Under the pieces are notes generated by a model. The model was not told the origin of the DNA and did no database searches. It saw nothing but the letters and a program-made list of their open reading frames with translations. Source: Bacteroides sp. UBA1317 (GTDB lineage: Bacteria > Bacteroidota > Bacteroidia > Bacteroidales > Bacteroidaceae). From it: a stretch of 40,934 bases of DNA. This document shows, piece by piece, positions 16,583 to 23,091 of this stretch; positions within the stretch are counted from its first letter, which is position 1; every line of letters starts with the position of its first letter. A program made the translations under genes and the position numbers. Location: contig DBTL01000046.1 of the NCBI GenBank assembly GCA_002307035.1, positions 838 through 41,771 of the forward strand, written 5' to 3'.

Positions 16583-17017
16583 TCAACCTCGGCCTGTATG
16601 TCCAAAACCTCCGGCACCACGTTCTGTTTCACTCAAAACTTCTACTTCGTGCCATTTTGCTTGTTCATGTCGGGCAATAACCATCTGAGCAATGCGTTCA
16701 CCATCTTCAATAACAAATGATTCAGCTGAAAGATTTACCAAAATAATGCAAACCTCGCCGCGATAATCAGCGTCAATTGTTCCCGGAGAGTTAAGAACAG
16801 TGATGCCTTTCTTGATGGCCAAACCACTGCGAGGCCTTACCTGCGCTTCGTAACCCTGAGGAAGGGCAATATACAAACCTGTAGGAACCAAGCATCTTTG
16901 CAAAGGAGCCAATGTGATAGGTTCGGATATATTTGCGCGAATATCCATTCCGGCTGATAGCTCCGTAGCGTATGCAGGAAGAGGATGCTTTGATTTATTA
17001 ATGACTTGTATATTCAT
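16583..17017 (-). CDS. dut: dUTP diphosphatase (dUTPase)
   Basis: 144 residues. It hydrolyses dUTP to dUMP and pyrophosphate, keeping uracil out of DNA and feeding thymidylate synthesis. All five trimeric dUTPase motifs are present: AGMDIRAN (motif 1), PRSGLA (motif 2), GTIDADYRGE with catalytic Asp and Tyr (motif 3), ERIAQMVIA (motif 4) and the C-terminal P-loop-like RGAGGFGHTGRG (motif 5). Length is normal. It is the first gene of the minus-strand unit leading into the TPR, DUF4292 and EnvC-like genes (46 bp to the TPR start). It is divergent from dgt across a 104-bp gap, so two genes controlling dNTP quality face each other. Confidence 0.95.
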   Translation of the reverse strand: MNIQVINKSKHPLPAYATELSAGMDIRANISEPITLAPLQRCLVPTGLYIALPQGYEAQVRPRSGLAIKKGITVLNSPGTIDADYRGEVCIILVNLSAESFVIEDGERIAQMVIARHEQAKWHEVEVLSETERGAGGFGHTGRG

Positions 17018-17075
17018 AACTCAGCCTTGTTTACTTTTTAATTTGCGAAAATAGGCATTTTGAGGCTATTTTTCA

Positions 17076-17083
17076 TACATTTG
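17076..17083 (+). promoter_or_regulatory. Candidate -7 promoter element of dgt
   Basis: TACATTTG matches TAnnTTTG, 38 bp before ATG 17122. On the opposite strand TATTTTCG (17046-17053) is a one-mismatch -7 element for dut. The two would be divergent promoters within 104 bp. Neither has a TTTG at the ideal -33 distance. Confidence 0.5.
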
Positions 17084-17121
17084 CAGTTAATAACGGTTAA
17101 TGATTAATTTATAACGGCAAT

Positions 17122-18447
17122 ATGGACTGGAGGCAATTGATTTCAGCAAAACGCTTTGGCATGGAAGAGTTTCATGAAGACAGACAAGAAAATCGCTCTG
17201 AATTTCAAAGAGACTATGACCGATTGGTCTTCTCGGCTCCTTTCCGTCGGTTGCAAAACAAAACACAAGTATTTCCATTGCCTGGAAGTGTATTTGTTCA
17301 CAACCGACTGACCCACAGCCTCGAAGTATCCTGTGTTGGCCGCTCACTCGGAAATGATAGTGCCAAAGCAATTCTCCTGAAAAAACCAGAACTAACTGAT
17401 TCATTTCTTCCCGAAATTGGTTCGATTGTCTCCGCTGCTTGCCTTGCACACGATTTGGGCAATCCTCCTTTCGGCCATTCGGGAGAAAAAGCTATTTCAA
17501 CTTATTTCTCGGAAGGCAAAGGATTGGCACTAAAAGACAAACTTTCTACCGCAGAATGGGAAGACCTGATTCATTTTGAAGGCAATGCAAATGCTTTCCG
17601 CTTACTAACCCATCAGTTTGAAGGGAGGCGTAAAGGAGGATTTGCTATGACTTACTCTACCTTGGCATCTATCGTAAAATACCCCTTTTCATCGAGATTA
17701 GCAGGAGATAAATCGAAATTCGGCTTCTTTGTCTCCGAAGAAGCCGGTTTTCAACGCATCGCTGCCGAACTGGGAATTATCCAATTAAAGGAACAGCCAC
17801 TTAAGTACGCCCGCTACCCACTTGTCTACCTTGTAGAAGCTGCCGATGATATCTGTTATCAAATGATGGACATTGAGGATGCACACAAACTGAAGATACT
17901 CACCACTGACGAAACGATAGACTTGCTCATGGGATATTTCGACGAAACGAAACAAACACATATCAGTAAAACATTTGCCATAGTAAGCGATAAAAACGAG
18001 CAAATCGCTTATTTACGTTCGTCAGTTATCGGTTTGCTTATCAAAGAGTGTACGAGGATATTTGTAGAAAATGAAGACGAGATCCTAAACGGAACATTTG
18101 AAGGTTCACTCATCAAAAGTATATCGGAGCTACCTGCCCAAGCATACAGAAGATGTACAGCCGTTTCCGTCGATAAGATATATCGCTCACGTGATGTACT
18201 AGATATTGAACTAGCCGGCTTTCAAGTAATCAGCACTCTACTCGAATTAATGATTGACGCTGTTATTTCACCCGAAAAGGCTTATTCAAAGCTTCTCATC
18301 GATCGCGTATCGGAGCAATATAACATAAAAGCGCCCGCACTCTTCGAGAGGGTGCAGGCGGTATTGGATTTTGTTTCGGGCATGACTGATGTCTTTGCTC
18401 TCGATTTATACAGGAAGATTAATGGTAACAGCCTTCCAGCCGTATAA
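17122..18447 (+). CDS. dgt: Deoxyguanosinetriphosphate triphosphohydrolase (dNTPase, HD domain)
   Basis: 441 residues. It would hydrolyse dGTP or other dNTPs to the nucleoside and tripolyphosphate. The HD-superfamily metal ligands are visible: His65 in NRLTHSLEV, His110-Asp111 in LAHDLGNPPFGH, and the later Asp in VEAADDICYQMMDIEDAH. FSAPFRRLQNKTQVF near residues 37-51 is typical of Dgt-type dNTPases and precedes the HD core. Length fits the family. The product tripolyphosphate is a known substrate class for CYTH enzymes, one of which is encoded about 10 kb away; I note this only as a coincidence worth keeping in mind. It converges with the glsB-like gene with just 3 bp between the stop codons and no terminator. 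Confidence 0.93.
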   Translation: MDWRQLISAKRFGMEEFHEDRQENRSEFQRDYDRLVFSAPFRRLQNKTQVFPLPGSVFVHNRLTHSLEVSCVGRSLGNDSAKAILLKKPELTDSFLPEIGSIVSAACLAHDLGNPPFGHSGEKAISTYFSEGKGLALKDKLSTAEWEDLIHFEGNANAFRLLTHQFEGRRKGGFAMTYSTLASIVKYPFSSRLAGDKSKFGFFVSEEAGFQRIAAELGIIQLKEQPLKYARYPLVYLVEAADDICYQMMDIEDAHKLKILTTDETIDLLMGYFDETKQTHISKTFAIVSDKNEQIAYLRSSVIGLLIKECTRIFVENEDEILNGTFEGSLIKSISELPAQAYRRCTAVSVDKIYRSRDVLDIELAGFQVISTLLELMIDAVISPEKAYSKLLIDRVSEQYNIKAPALFERVQAVLDFVSGMTDVFALDLYRKINGNSLPAV

Positions 18448-18450
18448 TAA

Positions 18451-19437
18451 TCAAATAGGAGTGTAAAAAACCTGGTTTGCTCCAGAGGTCAATTGACAAC
18501 CTTGAGGATTATTCTCTATAAACGATTGAATGTGGCGCATCCGTTTATCTTCCAATATTTCGTCAACTGCAATTAAGATCCCTGTTTCTTCCACATCGCC
18601 AAAACCGTAGTTAATCGCTGTACCAAACATTTTCATGGTAGGACTAAGCCCCATATAGGCATTTACCAAAGGAGGTATATTATAGCCTAACTTACGAACT
18701 TCCGTATTCAATATTTTATAATCTTCCTTAAATGCATCCTTACAGAACAAATCTGCCAGTTCTTTCTCGTCAGCCTCAATTTTGAGCGGTTTCATAGGAA
18801 CAATAAGACTTTCTTTATCAGCAAAATGCTTCTTCAAGAAATAAAGAATCATATCACGCCCTTGACGATGAAAACTTGGATACATCGTTACTTTACCAAA
18901 GAAATATTTCACCTCTGGCATCACTACAGTAAGAGCACCCAAGCCATCCCAAAGATTATCCAAAGCATACAACCCTTTACTACCTGAGCGAGTAGATTGA
19001 TATTCAAGCGTAACAAAAGAACGTCCTAGCTCAATAGTAGTAGGTAGATACTCTTTCATAAATTTCTCAGAGAAGTTAAACATGTGAGAAGTGGCCAGAA
19101 TAGGGTGACCGTTTTCATCCAGAGACACATCTGTACCACGAATATAACGATAGCCACCTAAAATCTCTTCAGCCTCAGGGTTCCACACAATCAACTGCTT
19201 GTATGCATTCTCCATGGTATCATACTCATCAATATCAAGTGAGAGCCCACATCCTCCCCCAGCTGCCCGAAAAGCAATCTCACGTAGACGGCCAATTTCT
19301 CTCATCGTATTCGGTGAATCTTGATGAGTAATAATGTAAATTTGGTTATTACTCTTATTAGTCAAGCGTAGCCGTTTGTCTTCCGTCAATTCAGCTTTAA
19401 GTAGTTCTTTGCTTACCGGTGCAATAATATCTTCCAT
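18451..19437 (-). CDS. glsB: GNAT-type acyl-ACP-dependent N-acyltransferase, GlsB-like (glycine lipid synthesis)
   Basis: 328 residues matching the Acetyltransf_5 type GNAT family (PF13444), which transfers hydroxy-fatty acyl chains from ACP to the amino group of small amino acids (OlsB relatives). Visible conserved parts are REIGRLREIAFRAAGGG near residues 45-62, the central LGGYRYIRGTDV, and ELGRSFVTLEYQ before the acyl-binding half with LDNLWDGLG. B. thetaiotaomicron has an adjacent N-acyltransferase/O-acyltransferase pair, glsB-glsA (recalled as BT_3459-BT_3460), that makes N-acyl-3-(acyloxy)acyl glycine lipids. The neighbour here is the matching O-acyltransferase, 28 bp upstream on the same strand. 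The symbol rests on family plus gene order, not on an alignment. Confidence 0.78.
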   Translation of the reverse strand: MEDIIAPVSKELLKAELTEDKRLRLTNKSNNQIYIITHQDSPNTMREIGRLREIAFRAAGGGCGLSLDIDEYDTMENAYKQLIVWNPEAEEILGGYRYIRGTDVSLDENGHPILATSHMFNFSEKFMKEYLPTTIELGRSFVTLEYQSTRSGSKGLYALDNLWDGLGALTVVMPEVKYFFGKVTMYPSFHRQGRDMILYFLKKHFADKESLIVPMKPLKIEADEKELADLFCKDAFKEDYKILNTEVRKLGYNIPPLVNAYMGLSPTMKMFGTAINYGFGDVEETGILIAVDEILEDKRMRHIQSFIENNPQGCQLTSGANQVFYTPI

Positions 19438-19465
19438 ATCTTTCGTTAGTAGTGTCTTTTTTTAC

Positions 19466-20284
19466 TTAGAGTTTATAAACAATATCTTTCACATACTCTG
19501 CCCATTGGGCGGGAGTTCTTGATTTATCGAAAGTTTGCCAAGATATCGGCTTCCCGATGGTCACAGTAAATGTTTTATGACGATTCTTAAACATTTCGTC
19601 GACCAAATATAACATGGCAATATTAAATTTAATACCTAAATTTTTACATGTATTAGCCAGATTATAAAAAAAATCCGAATTATGTCCATTAAAATGAATA
19701 GGTACAACATCTCGTTGAGTCTGTACACTTTTCACCACAAAGGTCTTTTTCCAATCCAAATCTTTTATAATTCCTCTTTGCCTCCTTGAGCAAATACCGG
19801 CTGGAAACATAATCAACTGATTTTCTGAACGAAAACCGGCTTCTACCATTAAAGGAAAGTCTTTTGCCTGTTTACCTGTCTTATTTATAGGAATGCAAAG
19901 AGGAGCCAAACCGCGTAAGTTCATCAGCAAATCATTCACAAGATACTTCACTTTACCATCATAGTGCCGCCCCAAAACATATCCTAAGGCAACGCCGTCC
20001 TGCCCACCGAGGGGATGATTTGAGACAAAAGTATATAAACCATCTTTAGGTAAATTTTCCTCGCCTTTCAACTCTATTTTCATATCTAAAAAAGCCAAAC
20101 ATGCTTCCAGAAAATCAACGCCCAATTTATCTCGAGACTCATACAAAAAGACATTAAGTTCTTCCTGATGAATAATCTTCTTCAGGTAGGTTACTAAAAA
20201 GGCAGGAATGTATTTGTAATACCCCGCGGCCTTCTCACGAAGTATTCTTTCAATATCAATTAAGAATAAAGAGTCGTCAGCCAT
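19466..20284 (-). CDS. glsA: PlsC-like O-acyltransferase, GlsA-like (glycine lipid synthesis)
   Basis: 272 residues of the lysophospholipid acyltransferase superfamily. The acyltransferase motif I reads FVSNHPLGGQDG (His90, Asp96), that is H-x5-D rather than the textbook H-x4-D. The later FPEGTR-type motif reads FPAGICSRR. Both variants fit the OlsA/GlsA-like branch of O-acyltransferases acting on N-acyl amino acids, as far as I recall. It would add the second acyl chain to the 3-hydroxy group of N-acylglycine made by the adjacent GNAT enzyme. The pair probably share a promoter (20309-20340, minus). The N-terminal ~70 residues carry no clear transmembrane helix, so membrane association would be peripheral. 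Alternative: a general 1-acylglycerol-3-phosphate acyltransferase. Confidence 0.75.
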   Translation of the reverse strand: MADDSLFLIDIERILREKAAGYYKYIPAFLVTYLKKIIHQEELNVFLYESRDKLGVDFLEACLAFLDMKIELKGEENLPKDGLYTFVSNHPLGGQDGVALGYVLGRHYDGKVKYLVNDLLMNLRGLAPLCIPINKTGKQAKDFPLMVEAGFRSENQLIMFPAGICSRRQRGIIKDLDWKKTFVVKSVQTQRDVVPIHFNGHNSDFFYNLANTCKNLGIKFNIAMLYLVDEMFKNRHKTFTVTIGKPISWQTFDKSRTPAQWAEYVKDIVYKL

Positions 20285-20308
20285 TCTTTCTAATTAAAAA
20301 CGATTGCG

Positions 20309-20340
20309 CAAAATTAACGCATCTTTTTAATTAATCGCAA
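20309..20340 (-). promoter_or_regulatory. Candidate promoter of the glsA-glsB operon
   Basis: On the minus strand TAATTTTG (plus 20309-20316) matches TAnnTTTG, and TTGC (20337-20340) lies 20 bp upstream at the -33 position. The -7 element is 25 bp before the glsA ATG. Between here and the HU promoter at 20488 the sequence (about 150 bp) is AT-rich and I see nothing else in it. Confidence 0.5.
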
Positions 20341-20487
20341 TAAATTAGTAAAAAAAGCAGGGACAAAGTCTCCAAAACAACTAAAAAAACATCCAACGGA
20401 AATAATATGGCTAAGATGTAACAACAAGAATAATTTTCAGTTTCTTTTAAAAGACAAATGCAGAAGAGATAAGCGACACATATACTT

Positions 20488-20519
20488 TTTGTTCATATCA
20501 TATTTTTGCCTTACCTTTG
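20488..20519 (+). promoter_or_regulatory. Promoter of the HU-like gene
   Basis: TTTG (20488-20491), a 20-bp spacer and TACCTTTG (20512-20519) match the Bacteroides consensus TTTG-N20-TAnnTTTG exactly. A second TAnnTTTG-like box, TATTTTTG, lies at 20501-20508 but has no -33 partner at the right distance. Transcription would start near 20524, leaving a leader of about 180 nt that contains the palindrome array. Confidence 0.7.
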
Positions 20520-20538
20520 TTACGAATTAAAGTGAAGC

Positions 20539-20621
20539 AACATCCGGATGTTTTCAGCCATAACATCAGGAGGTTTTCAACAAGAACATCCGGATGTTTT
20601 ATTTTGTAACATGGAGATGTT
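20539..20621 (+). repeat. Four 14-bp palindromes at exact 23-bp period in the HU leader
   Basis: AACATCCGGATGTT (20539-20552), AACATCAGGAGGTT (20562-20575), AACATCCGGATGTT (20585-20598) and AACATGGAGATGTT (20608-20621) start exactly 23 bp apart. Copies 1 and 3 are perfect palindromes. Copy 4 keeps the complementary arms AACAT/ATGTT with a different centre. Copies 1-3 are followed by TT. All lie between the predicted transcription start and the HU-like ATG. They could be DNA sites or, as RNA, four small hairpins with GG-containing loops. The 83 bp from here to the ATG show nothing further. Confidence 0.85.
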
Positions 20622-20704
20622 CTGAGATTTAAAATAGGATTAAAGAATAAACAAAAAGCGACTTTAAAAACATAAAAGACTAACAATCAAATACTTAAAC
20701 TATC

Positions 20705-21169
20705 ATGCCAATTAATTACGTAGTAAGAAAGAAAGTAGATAAAAGCAATAACCAGACAAAAGAGCTATATTATGCAACCACAAAAGCACTACAAAAACAG
20801 CCTGTCGATAGCGCGCAAATAGCTGATGAACTCGCAGAAAGAAGCTCTTTGCAGAATGGAGATGCCTTATCCGCTCTTACACAATTATCAGATATCATTG
20901 CATCCCACTTGCGTGAAGGACGCACGGTAAGCATCAATGGCTTAGGCAACTTCTACCCTACTATCAGTAGCGAAGGAGTAGAGAAGCCCGAAGATTGCAC
21001 AGCCAATAAAGTATGGATAGCACGCATTTGCTTCAAATCGTCTCCTAATTTCCTGAAAAAAGTGAAAGCAACCCATTTTGTCAGTATGCAACTAGGATAT
21101 GGATGGTCTGCTCAACCTGGTAAAAAGAAGAAGAACAATAATAAATCGGACGTTCCAGAGAGCGAGTAG
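20705..21169 (+). CDS. HU-family DNA-binding protein (Bacteroidetes HU-like type)
   Basis: 154 residues. The protein begins PINYVVRKKVD, has a helical section with VDSAQIADELAERSSL and LSDIIASHLREG, then GRTVSINGLGNFYPTISSEG, which matches the HU/IHF beta-arm entry (usually V.L.GFG.F). The ending is a basic, Asn-rich tail (KKKKNNNKS), common in Bacteroidetes HU paralogues (PF18291-type). It is a likely nucleoid-associated protein, cytosolic, possibly a homodimer. It is preceded by an unusually long leader with four palindromes (20539-20621), which suggests dedicated control. It stands 170 bp upstream of mraZ on the same strand; the MraZ boxes and mraZ promoter in between suggest separate transcription. 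Which DNA it binds cannot be told from the sequence. Confidence 0.85.
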   Translation: MPINYVVRKKVDKSNNQTKELYYATTKALQKQPVDSAQIADELAERSSLQNGDALSALTQLSDIIASHLREGRTVSINGLGNFYPTISSEGVEKPEDCTANKVWIARICFKSSPNFLKKVKATHFVSMQLGYGWSAQPGKKKKNNNKSDVPESE

Positions 21170-21274
21170 AAATAAATCAACAATCAGAATCTTCTAGAAA
21201 TGCCAATAAAAGCCACCGATTGGAAATAAAATGAAGAATTTAACAAACTGTTGAAAAGTTCTAAAAATATTTTA

Positions 21275-21300
21275 GTGGAAAGTTGTGGGGAATTGTGGGG
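21275..21300 (+). promoter_or_regulatory. MraZ-binding repeats (three boxes, 10-bp period)
   Basis: GTGGAA, GTGGGG and GTGGGG start at 21275, 21285 and 21295. MraZ of other bacteria binds direct TGGGN repeats spaced by 5 bp, that is a 10-bp period, upstream of its own gene, and represses the dcw promoter. The boxes here lie directly upstream of a -7-like element (21306-21313), covering the -33 region, as expected for a repressor site. Confidence 0.82.
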
Positions 21301-21305
21301 AAATG

Positions 21306-21313
21306 TATATTTT
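21306..21313 (+). promoter_or_regulatory. Candidate -7 element of the dcw (mraZ) promoter
   Basis: TATATTTT differs from TAnnTTTG by the last base. It lies 26 bp before the mraZ ATG and just after the MraZ boxes. Confidence 0.5.
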
Positions 21314-21339
21314 TACCGTCTCTTATATAAATAAGGTAC

Positions 21340-21798
21340 ATGATACGTTTTTTAGGCAATATTGAAGCAAAAGCGGATGCTAAAGGTAGACTTTTCATTC
21401 CGGTTCAGTTCAGAAGACAACTACAATTAACTTCCGAAGAAAGGCTTATTATGCGCAAAGATGTATTTCAAAACTGCTTAGTGCTTTATCCCGAAAGCGT
21501 GTGGAACGAAGAATTAAATGAACTACGCCTGAAGCTAAATAAATGGAATCCTAATCATCAGAATGTCTTTCGACAATTCGTAAGCGACGTTGAGATTATC
21601 ACTCCCGACAGTAACGGACGCATATTACTACCTAAAAGATACCTCCAAATGGCAGGTATTCAATTCGATGTGCGCTTTATTGGCATCGATAACAAAATAG
21701 AAATTTGGGCAAAAGAAAAAACAGAGCAGCCCTTTATGTCATCTGAAGATTTTGGTATGGCTCTGGAAGAAATAATGAACAATGAGAAAGAGTCATAA
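21340..21798 (+). CDS. mraZ: Transcriptional regulator MraZ
   Basis: 152 residues with the two tandem AbrB-like MraZ domains. Each carries the DNA-binding DxxxR motif: DAKGR at 13-17 and DSNGR at 90-94. Both are followed by the typical hydrophobic strand (LFIPVQFR and ILLPKRYL). MraZ forms ring-like oligomers that bind repeated TGGG boxes and control the dcw operon. Three such boxes precede this gene (21275-21300), so autoregulation is likely. It is the first gene of the cluster, with rsmH starting 6 bp after its stop. The ATG at 21340 fits the family start (MIRFLGNIEAKAD). Confidence 0.95.
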   Translation: MIRFLGNIEAKADAKGRLFIPVQFRRQLQLTSEERLIMRKDVFQNCLVLYPESVWNEELNELRLKLNKWNPNHQNVFRQFVSDVEIITPDSNGRILLPKRYLQMAGIQFDVRFIGIDNKIEIWAKEKTEQPFMSSEDFGMALEEIMNNEKES

Positions 21799-21804
21799 TG
21801 CAGC

Positions 21805-22719
21805 ATGGGGAATGAAGAGATAATATATCACACGCCAGTATTGTTAAAGGAAAGTGTGGACGGAATGAATATACATCCCGAAGGCATTTATGTAGACGTA
21901 ACCTTTGGTGGGGGCGGACACTCACGGGAAATACTTTCTCGCCTGGGTGCAAAAGGAAAGCTACTGGGGTTTGATCAGGATGAAGATGCGGAACGAAACA
22001 TCGTTAATGATGATCGTTTCATCTTTGTGCGTAGTAATTTCCGCTACCTACAAAACTTTTTACGTTACCACCAAATAGAAAAAGTCGACTCTATTTTAGC
22101 AGACCTTGGCGTATCTTCTCATCATTTTGATGATAGCAAGCGTGGATTTTCTTTTCGCTTTAACGGCTCATTGGATATGAGAATGAATAAACGTTCAGGC
22201 ATTACGGCTGCGGACGTTGTTAACACATACGAAGAAGAGAAACTGGCCAACATCTTATATTTATACGGCGAGCTCAAAAATAGCCGTAAACTGGCATCTG
22301 TTATCGTCAAGTCTCGCACAACAAAGAAGATAGAAACCATCGAAGATTTTCTGGAAGTTATAAAGCCACTCTTCGGCCGAGAGAGAGAGAAAAAAGAATT
22401 GGCAAAAGTGTTTCAGGCATTGCGCATTGAAGTAAATCAAGAGATGGAAGCACTAAAAGAGATGCTCACGGCTGCAACTGAAGCCTTAAAGCCAGGTGGA
22501 AGACTCGTGGTCATCACCTATCATTCGCTCGAAGATCGTATGGTAAAAAACATAATGAAAACAGGTAATATAGAGGGGAAAGCGGAGCAAGATTTCTTCG
22601 GCAATCTTCAAACGCCTTTCAAACTAGTGAACAACAAGGTCATCGTACCTGATGAAGAAGAAATAGAACGCAATCCGCGTTCACGCAGTGGAAAACTGAG
22701 AATAGCAGAAAAGAAATAA
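21805..22719 (+). CDS. rsmH: 16S rRNA (cytosine-1402-N4)-methyltransferase RsmH (MraW)
   Basis: 304 residues. It methylates N4 of C1402 in 16S rRNA using S-adenosylmethionine. Visible features are HTPVLLKESVDGM at the start, the SAM-binding VDVTFGGGGHSREIL near residue 28-42, DQDEDAERN (acidic residue for the ribose), LADLGVSSHHFDD and the C-terminal ITYHSLEDRMVK with RNPRSRSGKLR. Length is standard. The gene overlaps the next start by one base (TAATG at 22717-22721), so it is tightly coupled to the FtsL-like gene. Second gene of the dcw cluster, as in most bacteria. Confidence 0.95.
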   Translation: MGNEEIIYHTPVLLKESVDGMNIHPEGIYVDVTFGGGGHSREILSRLGAKGKLLGFDQDEDAERNIVNDDRFIFVRSNFRYLQNFLRYHQIEKVDSILADLGVSSHHFDDSKRGFSFRFNGSLDMRMNKRSGITAADVVNTYEEEKLANILYLYGELKNSRKLASVIVKSRTTKKIETIEDFLEVIKPLFGREREKKELAKVFQALRIEVNQEMEALKEMLTAATEALKPGGRLVVITYHSLEDRMVKNIMKTGNIEGKAEQDFFGNLQTPFKLVNNKVIVPDEEEIERNPRSRSGKLRIAEKK

Positions 22720-23087
22720 TGTTTCAGCAAACGATGGGAGAAAAGACAGAAGCAATAAAAGACAAAAAGAAAAAAGGCACTTCCTTAAAAAGTATTTTGG
22801 GAGGCGATATATTAGCTACGGACTTTTTCCGCCGCCAAACAAAACTAATCATTCTAGTCATGGTCTTTTTGATTTTCTATATCCACAACCGATATGCCAG
22901 TCAACAGCAGCAAATAGAGATCGATAGACTAAAAAAAGAACTGACCGACATCAAATACGACGCTTTGACTCGTAGCTCGGAGCTAATGGAGCGTAGCCGT
23001 CAATCTCGTATTGAAGAGTACATTTCGGAGAAAGAGAGCAATTTGCAAACGTCTACAAATCCTCCCTATTTAATAAAGAAAGACTGA
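22719..23087 (+). CDS. ftsL: FtsL-like division protein
   Basis: 122 residues, a small bitopic protein: a basic cytosolic N-terminal part, one transmembrane helix (LIILVMVFLIFYIHNRYA, about residues 46-63), and a periplasmic coiled coil (QQQQIEIDRLKKELTDIKYDAL region, then a Ser/Glu-rich tail). This topology and the position between rsmH and ftsI define FtsL, which joins the FtsQ-FtsL-FtsB subcomplex of the divisome. The Bacteroidetes protein has a longer cytosolic segment than E. coli FtsL. The ATG at 22719 overlaps the rsmH stop by one base. A second ATG at 22734 is possible. Sequence identity to E. coli FtsL is expected to be low; identification rests on topology and order. Confidence 0.8.
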   Translation: MFQQTMGEKTEAIKDKKKKGTSLKSILGGDILATDFFRRQTKLIILVMVFLIFYIHNRYASQQQQIEIDRLKKELTDIKYDALTRSSELMERSRQSRIEEYISEKESNLQTSTNPPYLIKKD

Positions 23088-23091
23088 AAAA

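Noticed and set aside
16537..16632. N-terminal extension of the TPR lipoprotein from ATG 16632
   Set aside because: It overlaps dut by 50 bp and would place the lipoprotein signal about 60 residues in. ATG 16536 is preferred.
20539..20621. Possible CRISPR array at the palindromes, and also at 1930-2019
   Set aside because: Repeat units are adjacent (22-23 bp period) with no unique spacers of 30-40 bp and no cas genes near.
20498..20686. 62-residue minus-strand open frame over the HU leader
   Set aside because: It runs through the palindrome array and the promoter, and has no family resemblance.
21190..21230. CCAAT/ATTGG inverted repeat after the HU-like gene as a terminator
   Set aside because: Only 5 bp arms with an 11-nt loop and no U-tract.
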